Source: Tyto alba (taxonomy: Eukaryota > Chordata > Aves > Strigiformes > Tytonidae). From it: a stretch of DNA of 64,000 bases. The position numbers and the translations under genes are program-made. The DNA is taken from contig NW_024881327.1 of the NCBI RefSeq assembly GCF_018691265.1, forward strand, positions 29,336,464 to 29,400,463, written 5' to 3'. The notes beneath the pieces were generated by a model. It was given only the letters and a program-made list of their open reading frames with translations, was not told where the DNA came from and searched no databases. Of this stretch, positions 44,701 to 56,700 are shown one piece after another; positions within the stretch are counted from its first letter, which is position 1, and each line of letters starts with the position of its first letter.

Positions 44701-47700
44701 CTAGATTCTCCCCTACAAAGTTATACAAAATACATTGTATACAGTAATTTAAACAGATTAAAACAGCCAGTAGAGTACAAGGATAGCCTGTAAAAAATGG
44801 AAGTTACCACTTCAAGCATACAATGTTTCAGTATGCTATTATGACTGAGTAGTATTTTTTCAATCTCATTTTTTGGGTTATGTCCACGAATTACTTTGCT
44901 GGTCACTAAAAATTCTGAAGCTACTGACTGCACTCTCAGTACAAACACTTACAGGTACCTTAACAAGTGCCTGCAGCTCTAGGCTTTTTACTAGGAGAGT
45001 GTTTCAGTGGCACAACTGTTTCAAAAACAAAATTAAAATACCTCTGATTTTAAGGTGCATAATTGGAACAAGTACCTTGAAGCAATATTGCCTCTCCTGT
45101 AATTTTAACTGACTAGACAGATAAAAATTCATTACCAACTACTGATTTGACTGTACGTGTTATTGAAAATACCAGCAAGGATGACGACAATAATTTTAAG
45201 CAAAAAGGTAATTTGAGCGCATTTCCCCCCTTTCTGAAGCACAAGGGTAACCTGAACTCATTTCAGAGGAAAAATAAATGAGTAACATTGAGTATGTTAT
45301 AAAGATTTGGATTGGGTTTAAGTCTTTTCAAACTTCTCTGTGAAAAAATCCAAACCCACTCAAGATGTTAATTGTAATCTAAAAATTGAAACAACTCCCC
45401 CCAAAAAGCAAAGTATGACTACAGATCTCAACTGAATGTATATTCTTGCTATATTACATTATAAATTTTAAGATAGTAACAGGTTAAATCTGCATAGATA
45501 GTAATGTGTTACTCTAACACTATGCTATAAAGCCTTATCAGCACTTGCTAATTCCAAATTTGTATGCTCTCAATGAAATAACACACCACCTTGTGGATTT
45601 CTAACAATCATACTTTCTTGTTTACATTTGAAGTTCTCTGAAAATTCTATACTCACTTTCTCTGTACTTGATCTCTGCCTCTTTACGTCGTTTTCTTTCC
45701 CTAGCAAGAGCCTCTGGACTACCCCAAACTTCAAGAGACCTGCACAGAGTAGAAGTAATTCAACAATGGTTCCATTTATGCAACTTCTATTCAGTTTGAC
45801 TACATTACAAATGCCTCTCCTAAAAGCAGAACATCACATCATTCTTTCTGATAAGAAGCCAGGTAGACTACTTTACAGAATAAAAAGTTGGGCATGAGGG
45901 GGCTGAAGACAAGTGCTTAATCTTTGCACACATAAAACATAACCTCCAGTTTTATATACACCATGTAATTATTACAATAATGACAATATAAAATGTGTTC
46001 AGATAGAAAATGGAAAACATTATTGCCCTTTCACATTGGAAACCTGATTTTTAAAGGTGTTTTTTTTCTCTCTCTCTCATATAATCCATTTTAAATGATC
46101 CAAACATTTTCCTTCATAAAAATGTTCTTACTTTGCCTCAACATCTGATCTCAGGTACACAGTGAAAGTCTCGGTGTCATCATGGGGGCTTCGTCGTTTA
46201 ATTTTCCTCAGCTGGTCTAAATCACTAAGGAAAGTGGACAAAAAGTTTAGTGCAAGAAGTTGTTCATATTTTCACTTTTTTTCATAATTTTATGCCTGGG
46301 TGATCTTCCACAGTTTTGATATTATTAATTTGCAGTACAGAAAAAACTGAGGTTGTCTACTTGAGCCAAACGGAACGATACGCAACATGATGCAAGCGAT
46401 CTCTAGGATGCTACTGAAAACCACTGTTTTCCACACTCGGAAGTCCAATTCTTTCCCTCACACTATGAAACACTATACATAGAAGACAAAGTAATAAAAC
46501 ATTGAAAAATAAAGCATCCAGTGAGTGATCTGCATGTAACTGATAATGTGCACAAGCACTGAACAAGAAGGTTCATGGCTTAACATCTCTAAATAGAAAA
46601 TGGAAGTCATGTGACATAAGAAGTTAAGAAATTTAACCTCAAAACATACACACCCAGCACAAGTTGCAAAAGGTACGAGATAACAAAACTACCTGGGGGC
46701 ACAGCTCCTGTGCTGAGCTACACATTACGGCATCTATACTGAGAAGCATCAGGGATTTTTTTTTTTTTAATACAACTGAACATTTCAATTTTACCTCAAC
46801 CAATTACCTAGTCCTTTTTGCCTTTTTTCTTCTTTTTTTTTTTCCCCCTCCTCTTTTGGTTAATCCAGCAAAACTGTATCTAGTTAATTCTCTGTGCAAC
46901 AAGCCAGTTGTTATAGAAATATGGCAGAGGACTAAGCATAATTTGTCACTGGATTTTCAGCAAAGACCAAGTTTGGTGACATACCCTATATGTAAAAACT
47001 GGAGAGGAACAGTGACAGCATAAAAAGTTACAAACAAAGCTGCTATGCCTTTAGATTTAATATGGGTTACATACATAACATGCACGAAATCTGACAAGAC
47101 ACCTCAACTACAACGACACTCAGTATGACCTGCTGGCAGGCACGGCATATAGTAAAAGGCAGTAAATATTAATCAAGTAACAATAGTTCGGTTACAATGA
47201 ACCAGATTATATTTTATTCCAAATTACAGACTTTACATAACATGAAGTTTCCACAGATCTTTTAGAGATGTTCACCTCAAACCATCATGACCCCAAAATG
47301 CTGAAACAAGAGTTATTTGCCATTCCCCCCATAACTAGCTGCTCTACAGGTGGACTCCTCCCAACTAGATTTATGGTCATATAAGTATAAACAAATTACT
47401 TTAAGAAGCAACTACGGAAACATGCAAACTAAGTGCAAGTTCCTAATCCACTGTAACACACTAAGTATACAAGAAGTAACCTCAGCCACTTATGATTAGG
47501 TATACCACAAAAGCATTTAGAAAAAGTTGTTGTGTAAAATCACTCTACAATCACAATTACTTTTGAAGCACATACGAACAAATAGTCACAATTTAAATTT
47601 CAACTCAAACCCATCATACCTGGACTTAAGACAAAACTCATTTATTGCTCTGACTCCAGTGATGAAGTTATTCTGTGTGTATTTTGGTCCATACTCTCTC

Positions 47701-50700
47701 TTTTTAAGGACTGCTTTCACTTAAAAACAGAAATAGATAAGCAAGTTAAATCACTCGCGGAGACTACAGCTGAAACTACAAAAGTTAATTCAACCTAGTG
47801 TCATATCATGATACCTCTGCATGGACACCTGAAAAACAATGCTTGTTAGTGAGATAGAAAGCTTACAAGTGAAGAGAAAGGAATGTTCTTCATTGTGAAA
47901 ATGAGTAAGAGTAGAATGATTTACCTCCAAAAATGCTACTTGCTAAGTTTTAGTTCAGGGCTCTCAAAGATCCCACACACTTAACTGCCACTGTCAGAAA
48001 CTTCTTCAACTTTCATGTCAGAGATGGTGTTTGGCTATTAGGATAGCATTTAAATATGGCAATTTGGAAACCCTCGCTCTAGCAACTGAAATGGCAACAT
48101 AAAGCTCCATTTCTTTTTTTCCAATACTTAACCAATTCCACCTTCTTCAGATAAGATTTTTGACCTTTGTAGACCACACAGAGAAATGAGACACACTTTA
48201 TAAGTCATTTTTCTCAACTATTACTTTCAAAATTTGCACCCTTAGTATTGGCTATTTATAACAATTAAAAACATACATTCTTTATTTATAATGCTTTCTG
48301 GGTTTAGAATATTTACTGTTAGCAGATTTTCATGCACAGGAAAAAGAATACTACATGTACTCAGAAAAGGACAAATGGAATTTAAAATTTACGCCATTAT
48401 TTCCTGCTTGACTATACATACATAACTTCATCTTATTTTCAAGTGTAAGTCACTATACACTCACTTCCATTAAAAACGTTATGCTTACTGGAAGAAGAGT
48501 TACAATTGCAAAAGGATATAAGGCTAAAGAACACAACTGAAAATTATATGCTCAAATTCTGTAAGTGAGAAGACTTGTCAGCACACATGAACTTCCTGCG
48601 TATCACAGGATTTATATGATTTATATAGTTAGTCCAGAATTTCTCCCTAAGTCACAGGATAATTACAGAAAGATACTGCATTTAAAGAATTTGAGAAGAA
48701 AACTTCCTAGAGTTCTATGTTGTCCTATTTCTGAGTTTTGAAAGCTTAAAGGTAAAATACATTTCTTGACACTCAACAATACAATAACATTACAGATATC
48801 AATATTTACCATCACAATCTGATCTCTGTCATACAGTTTGAACTTAGACAATTTTTGAAGTACTTGATAATCACATTCATCCCACAATGCTCCTGAGCAA
48901 AGGTGACAAGAAAAATAGAGATTTACTAAAACCAGTCCATCATTTACTAAGATTAGGCTAGGATGAACATTTTTAAATAATAAGAATGCTTCCCATCTTT
49001 TCTTATTTAAAACAGATATATACCCATCTTTCAGAAACACAGGTAAATTTAGTTAAAAGAAAATACCAGAGCCAGTTGGACATTGCAGAATATCTCAACA
49101 ATCATACCCTTAGTTCCAATAACTATACAAAATTGGCAATAAATGTGGGGGGAAAAAAAATAAATCAATTTTGTATTTCCAAGAGGACAGAGACCAATAA
49201 AAGATGATGTAAATAAAACACTTTAAGTAACACAAATTTTTAAGATTAGTGATCTTTTAAAAGTGTTATTGTCTTAGTAATACTTGGATCATTAAGTTTC
49301 TAAGTCACCGCAGCATCTGAAGACTAGAATTCCACTTTTCTTGCTTGCACATCTATAATCTACAGAGCCAAAACTTTATTCTCATTGAAAGATATATATA
49401 TTTTTAGAATTATTTTACAGTCTAATTTCTCCTATCTACCTTGTATGTCCCCCCTGCATGCATACACTGACAACAGACCCAAAGAAATTGACATAAAGGA
49501 TGCAGACAAAAGTGTACAGAAAATATACACAGAGAGACACTGATCTCATGTTGTTACTAACAAGTATTATGATTTAATATTTCTTTAAATTTGGAGAAAG
49601 ACAGTAGGAATTCTGATACAGTTTACAGCCTGTTGAGTCACTTTCACTGCAGAGATTTTTTTTTTTTTACATAGTTCAAAGAGAAATGGCAATTTCTATT
49701 TTGATAAAGTTCTTTCCATACAGCACAACAGTTTTTAAAAGCATAATTCTCATAATAATATAACAGAAACTATCAGAGTGAAGATGGAGTGAAATCAAGT
49801 CATGATAAATTAAGGACATGAAAGGAAGTTACACTCATTTTATCCACTTATGTTTCTAAACAATGTAACTAAAGACAGAAGCATGTATTTATTTGGATTG
49901 GATTTGTGCGGCAAGGTTTTGGTAGTGGGGGGACTACAGAGGTGGCTTCTGTGAGAAGCTGCTAGAAGCTTCCCCCATGTCCCATAGAGCCAGTGCCAGC
50001 CGGCTCAGAGATGGACCTGGCGCTGGCCGAGGCCGAGCTCATCAGCAACGGCAGCAGCGCCTCTGGAATAACACATGTGAGGGAGGAAAAAAATCTGTAA
50101 AACAGCAACTGCAGCTGGAAGGAGGAGTGAGAATATGTGAGCGAAACAACTCTGCAGACACCAAGGTCAGTGAAGAAGGAGTGGGGAGAGGTGCTCCAGG
50201 AACTGAAGTAGAGATTCCCCTGCAGCCCCTGGTGAAGCCCAGGGTGAGGCAGGCTGTGCCCTGCACCCACGGAGGTCCATGGTGGAGCAGATCTCTGCCT
50301 GCAGCCCATGGAGGGCCCCACGCCACAGCAGGTGGATGCCCAAAAGAGGCTGTGACCCCATGGGAAGCCCAGACTGGAGCAGGCTCCTGGCAGGACCTGT
50401 GGACCCATAGAGAGAGGAGCCCACACTGGAGCAGGTTTGCTGGCAGGACCTGTGACCCCATGGGGGACCCACGCTGGAACAGTCTGTTCCTGAGGGACTG
50501 CACCCCGTGGAAGGGACCCACACCGGAGCAGTTTGTGAAGAGCTGCAGCCTATGGGAAGGATTCATGTTGGATAAGTTTGTGGAGGACTGTCTCCTGTGG
50601 AAGTGACCCCATGCTGGAGCAGGGGAAGAATGTGAGGAGTCCTACCCCTAAGGAGGAAGGAGCGGCAAAGACAACAGGAGATGAACTGACCATAACTCTC

Positions 50701-53700
50701 ATCCCCCTGAGCCACTTGGGTGGAAGAGGTAGAGAAATCTTGAGTACAGTTAAGCCCAGGAAGAAGGGAGGGATGGGGGAAGGTGTTTTAAGATTCCGGT
50801 TTTATTTCTCACTACCTACTCTGATTTGATTGGTAATAAATTAAACTAATTTTCCCCAAGTCAAGTCTGTTTTGCCCATGACAGGAATTGGTGAGGGACC
50901 TCCCTGTCCTCCTGCCCTTATTCCCACCCACTTGCCTTTCGTTACATTTTTTCTCTCCCATGTTTACTTGAGGAAGGGTATGACAGAGCACCTTTGGTGG
51001 GCACCTGGCATCCAGCCAGGGTCAACCCACTGCATCACTACAGGCACAAATGGGAACATTACAAGACTCAGATTAGGCAGTTCATGTGGTCAAAATATAT
51101 TTAGGAGCAACACTGATTAGATTAACTCAGCAGTAAAAAGAAACAGAGGAAGACTTAACAAGTAACAGGGGAAGCTCAAGTATTCAGCTTAGCCACATTA
51201 AGTCTGAGATGGTGAATGGACATGCCTAAAAACATACAAGGAGGACAGACTGCAATAACAGATGAGGAAGCAAATCAGTCTTTTCCTGACAAACTGATCA
51301 ACTTAAATGAAACAACTAAAAAGAGACACAGAAGAGTAATTAAAAGGAATACTGCTATATTTGATTTTTTCAGGAGTCATTTTCAAACAACTGGCTAACA
51401 AACAAAGCTGACATACAAGTGTGTTTTAAAATGTTATTCACGTAACTTGTTACACAACTTAAGAGAAACCACTGTTTCCTTACACATATCCTTTTTGACT
51501 ATTAGCAGACATCAGTAAATACAGGAAGTATCTTTTTACCTTTTACTTGGATTGGCTCTTTAAGGAAAGACTGCTTTTGACCTGCACTGGTTGTATCCTG
51601 TCCTGTAAAATAAAAATAAAGCTCACTGTTAATATGGAAGTATCTACTTTTCTTTTTAGTAGAGAGTTTGGTTGACATAACAAAGTAAGAATACATCTTA
51701 ATATTGCTTTTGAACCTGACAATTAAAAAACATTTTTGCTAGATTTCTAACACTTAAAACTCTCAAAATAAAAGACGGAAATAGTAAAAAAATAAATAAC
51801 AAAATAAGATATTAATATAGCGTCAATCAATACATTCCTAGCAGTTTGCAGAAGAGCACCAACTTGCAACATATTTGAGAAAGTATGTTGAATTTTTAAA
51901 ATATATTTTAACAGTATAGTTATAGTTTGGGGCGAGTTTCATGCAAAATTGTAGATGAGTAAATATAATGAATCCTATATAGTTTATAGCTGCTGATCAT
52001 CTGAGTCTCTCAGGCCTTTCAAGCTGTAATTCAATTTTAAGGGATGGAAGCTTTTTCACTTACAAAAAAATAGCTCCTTAAAATATAGACTATTTAAACT
52101 AAAATCCACGACACATGTCACAAGCTGGAGCTAGAATAAAGACAAAGTATTTTAGGTGGTTTTGAAATTTGAGGATATGACTCAATAAAAAGTCAGTAAA
52201 ATATAATTTACAGTACTGTTAAATTAATCTTAATATTTGAAAAATAATATATTCCAGTAATTTCAGTGCGATTTCTACTTAGAAATCAGAAGTACTACTT
52301 GAAAATACAAATAGTGCATCCTTATCTCATACATTTCAACATAGCTTTCAGAACAAAAACCTTATAATTCTAACATGTCAAACCAACATACCCATTCTTG
52401 TGTGCCCTACCACTCCCTAACATTGAGGGTTTGCTACACATCCAGAGTCATTAACAAAAATAAAACTGACCTTATTGAAGGTGATAGATAAAAAAGAAAA
52501 TAATATTATTCAAGCAGGTTTGTGTTAATTAATGAGATACTCCTACCTTAGCATGCTACTCAAATTACTCAAAGGTCAGACATTCTTGAAGTGTGGACTA
52601 CATAACTATCTTTCCATCAGGCAATTAGTTATTGCCCTAACAGCAACTGGGGACTAAGGCTAACAACAATCCAAATATACTTTCTTGGAAAAATAACACT
52701 TATAAATTTATGAAACTGATCTTATTACACAACAAATAAGGCTGGACCATAAATTAGCATTCCTAAAACAGTCATCCCCATCAGTCACTGTTTGACTTCA
52801 AAACAAAAGCAGAAAACCCTTTGCTGTTCCTTTCTTTTCTTACCTGGTTTAAAACACCAGGCAGCAGATTTATCAATATTCATGATAAAAAACTTCAGCT
52901 AAGATTGCTTAGCAAAAACTGAGTAGTATCTTCTTTTCAGAAATTTCATGCAACCATTTATATCATTAAAAGAAATATCACCAACATTACTTAACAAAAA
53001 GATTGGGTCATAAGATCACAGGGGGTGGGGACGTGGGGGGAAAGATACAAAAATAACAAGATTTGTATCTATGCACATAAATCTATGTATATCAAGTACA
53101 CTTCTAAAGTTTACTACCTCAGTCTAGAAACTGGACAAAATCACAGTGTACTGATGAGGGGAAAAAAAAAAAAAAAACAAAACCTTCAATTCACAATTAC
53201 TGTTTTTCAGTCAAGCAGAGGTTGATATGGTAGAATTTTCAGGATTAATACATTAATATTTTCAATATCCCATTAACATGAAAAGCATTTCCCAAGTTTA
53301 CTGATAAAGAAAAGGAAGTCCAAAAGATATCCATTATTTAATAAGTATTTAAGTTACTGGAAAAGTAAGGCAATCTTTACAGGTATTATATTACCTTTTC
53401 AGAATTCTACCAAAATACCATTTTTTTTAAATAAACAGTAGTATTATGCCCATAATACATACGAACGTTCTATCCACTAGGCCCTAGAAAACACTCCCTA
53501 TATGAAGCATGCATATAACAATATGAATTCCAAAATAAACTTCAAAGCAATTGTTCATCTATGCACAGTATCTCTAGGCTGCAGTTTCATATATGCTTGC
53601 ATACGTCAGCCCCCGCTTTCAACAAAAGTTAAGCCTCATGGTGTCCATGTGGTGTAGTTCCACTCAAGGACTTCTACGACTCAAGGCTGTGCTGCCACAA

Positions 53701-56700
53701 AGGGCAGCATCTCTCCTCCAGACATTTTAGACAGTGAGCAGGATCAGCTTAGTGATCCATCCTAACTCTACCCTAGCTCTGCAAAACAAGCAAGAAATTA
53801 GTTTTCACAAAACAGGCCTGAATGTCACTAATACCAGCACAAGAGAGGGAATAATGATAGGGGTGGGAGAAGGTGGGAACATCCCTTCTGATGACAATCA
53901 ACAATTATATGAACTCAAGGCAGTCATAAAAGCAATAGTGCTAGACTATTTTCGCATGTCCTATTTTTAATACCTTTAACTCCACATTAAGAACCCAGAA
54001 AAATACCAACAACTACAACTGTCCCTACAGTCTTTCACTGTATTCAGGCAGACATTCTTCTGCAAGGATCTCCACCCTTCAGCAACCATCTTCAGCTCAA
54101 CACTTTCCAAGAAACTTAAACGGTCTAAAATTCAGTTGCAGACTTAAGAAACAATATCTAATTGTTACACTTAGAACAACATTTAAGATCCGCTTTTGCA
54201 CTTCCAAACATCAGGACAGTAATTCTCCTAGCTGGCTATAGTTACTAACTTTTGAAGATTGCTGCAAGTCTTAGCAATTTACAAGTTACTGAAGAAAGAA
54301 TGACTACCTGATAACCTGACAATGACGAGAATGAAATTTTCTTTAGTAAGACACTTAGTTTTAGACAAAAGCACACAGAAAGAGAGCTTTCATTTTAAAA
54401 AATAATTTGTTATCTGTTAAGCATGGTCTTCCAAACATATATATCTGTGCAGTCCTACACTTAATAAGCAGAAAAAATAGGATGATAGGATGCAGCAAGG
54501 ACAAGACAGTTCTGAATTTCACAAGCACAAGATCAACAATCAAACTGAACAGCAAGGAGGGTCAGGTTATGTCCATTATATCAAGCGTTTAATGTGAATG
54601 CTGCAGTTCTGACAACTGTCAGGTTAGAAAGCTCCAGCAGGTGACAAAGCTCAACCTTCTTTACCATCTATAGCCTGACCTGGAGAAGTCACATTGCTCA
54701 GTATTCACACTCATTCAACCTTTATCTCTAGTTCATTTCATACCACAAACCTGAAATTCTACAAAAATAATTCAAGTAAGCATGCAAAGTGGTGAAAGAC
54801 AAGTAATACATTCAATTTCTTAACCCTTAAATTACCTAATCCCTTCTGAAATCCACCTTATCACCACTTTAAATTTGACTAAACTTAAATCCTTTAAATA
54901 CTAGAATGACAAAGAAATAAATTTCAGCATTCCTCCCTGCTTATACATTTGAAATTCATATATAGTTGCCCACAAGCAACAAATACTAAGAATTCTACAA
55001 CCATAATACCATACAATTGAAAAAAAAAAAAAAAGCTATGAACTGTTCAATACATAAAGTTTTTACATTTCTATAAATATTCTTTATTTTAGCTTAGTAC
55101 CACCTGTTCCAACTTTACGCAGGGTTTCTTCAGGGGTTGATCTATTTGTACCTTCGGATCCAAGATCTTTTTTCTGACCACTGGAGGTATAAACTCTCAC
55201 TTGACTCATCAACTGCACAGGCAGACGATTGCATGGTAGAATATAAGACAGGCTCCCACTTTTCATTGAAGCTTGCCATCCTATCAGGGGGAAGAAGAAA
55301 AAAAAGAGGTTTCAAGCAATCATTTTGGAAGGAAAAAGAAGGAAAAGTGGTCCAGCTAAACCAGCATAAGTCACACAACAAAACTATTAGCCATTTCATT
55401 TCACTCTTCGCACACCCTGTACAAGCCACAGCTTACCAATTAAGAAAAACCAAACTGCATGCATTGCATTACACTACAGAAATTACATAGAAACGCACAC
55501 AACACTGTATAAAAAATTTTATTCAGAAGAATCTTAAATTCTGCAAAATTTACAACAGACAAATTACAAGACAAATATGTAAAAAGCCTACTGAGAAATC
55601 ACCCCAGGTATGCAATCTTCAATGTCTAAAGACTAGCCAAAAGCAGTTATACGCGGTACAGGCCAACCTGTATTAACAACCAGCTTCTTTTAGGCAGCAC
55701 AAACATTTCTGTAGAGAGGGTATACAACTCCTCCAACCAGAAATGCAACAAGCAAATTGGCTGCTTTGCAAAGCACTCATTAAAAAATAAAGCATAAAAC
55801 AACAACAACAAAAAATTAAGCAGTGCTGGTAAATCAAGTCATACAAAGTATGCCTAATCGTATATGAATAATGCATCTCTTACAAAATGATATTTTATAG
55901 ACCTGTTTATAAAAGCCTCAACAGCTTTCCTTTTATTTTAGCAGCAAAGCATCTGCACATGTGCATGCACGAATTTGAACTGTACAGAAGAACAAGTTCA
56001 AAACGAGCTCAAAAGAAGTCTGATAAGCTCTTATTATTAGATGTCACTAACGTGACAAAATCCCAGAAAAATCAACTCAACACAGCTCAGTGAACTTAGT
56101 GATTATGACTCATGAAACACCACAATAACTATATGGCACAAGATGAGAAGTGTTGTTTCCTGAACTTTGGTGATACTGGAGCACTTGAGAAAGGGAAACT
56201 TAATCAGCATGTTTAGAGGGCCTACCAGTCCATACACATACACACACGAAAAAAAACATCAAAGAAAAAGGGTATTTGCTGCAATTCAACCGTAAGTGAT
56301 TACACGAAGATGAAGAAAATACACGAAGATGAAGAAAACCGGCCAGAATTTATATTTCGTGGGATCTGTCGCCTAAAAGAAAAGCCAGAGCTCACTCCAG
56401 CAGGAACCCTGTAAGACCACGCTTCGTTTTCTAGAATTACCGCAAACTCCAACCCCGACGCGGGCATGACGTACTAGTTTTACGTAAGACCGGGGCTGAG
56501 AGGGCAGCAGGCCTACACCGGGCGCCTGAAAACACCCGCGATACGGCACTGTGCCCGTCGCGATACGCCTGGCCTACCGAGGCAGCTACGACCTGGACGA
56601 CTTCCCTTCTTTTTTTAAAGGCGATCCGCGGGAGGCCGCCCGCGCGGTGCGGCGGCTCCCGGCCCCGCGGACGCCCCACAGCCGGGGGGTCGGCGTCACT

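Larger units (their letters stand above)
49905..51034 (+). mobile_element. LTR-like avian dispersed repeat (solo-LTR-like)
   Basis: A 1.1-kb block much richer in G+C than the intron around it, with plausible TG...CA ends (TGTGCGGCAAGG at 49905; CAACCCACTGCA ending at 51034), an AATAAA at 50835-50840 and a following G/T-rich section. The wording (CATCCAGCCAGGGTCAACCCAC at its end, GGAGCAG-type units inside) resembles an interspersed repeat common in bird genomes, which I cannot name with certainty. No internal gag/pol-like frame is seen, and no convincing target-site duplication was found. It sits antisense in SLC30A9 intron 3. Confidence 0.7.
47720..51539 (-). other. SLC30A9: SLC30A9 intron 3
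   Basis: 3.8 kb. It carries an LTR-like dispersed element (about 49905-51034) in the opposite orientation to the gene and an 83-bp exon-like segment (48810-48892). The remainder is AT-rich. Confidence 0.85.
51603..55103 (-). other. SLC30A9: SLC30A9 intron 2
   Basis: 3.5 kb, AT-rich, with poly(A) tracts at 53162-53177 and 55020-55034 and a G-rich patch at about 53021-53040 with three G runs. No exon or mobile element was recognised. Confidence 0.8.

Noticed and set aside
49962..50566. Minus-strand open frames (154, 174 and 118 codons) across the LTR-like element
   Set aside because: They are antisense shadows of the GC-rich repeat and have no recognisable domain.
53580..53720. A possible tRNA-derived sequence (TCCATGTGGTGTAGTTCC)
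   Set aside because: Only a loose resemblance to a D-arm/A-box; no matching B-box or cloverleaf could be drawn.
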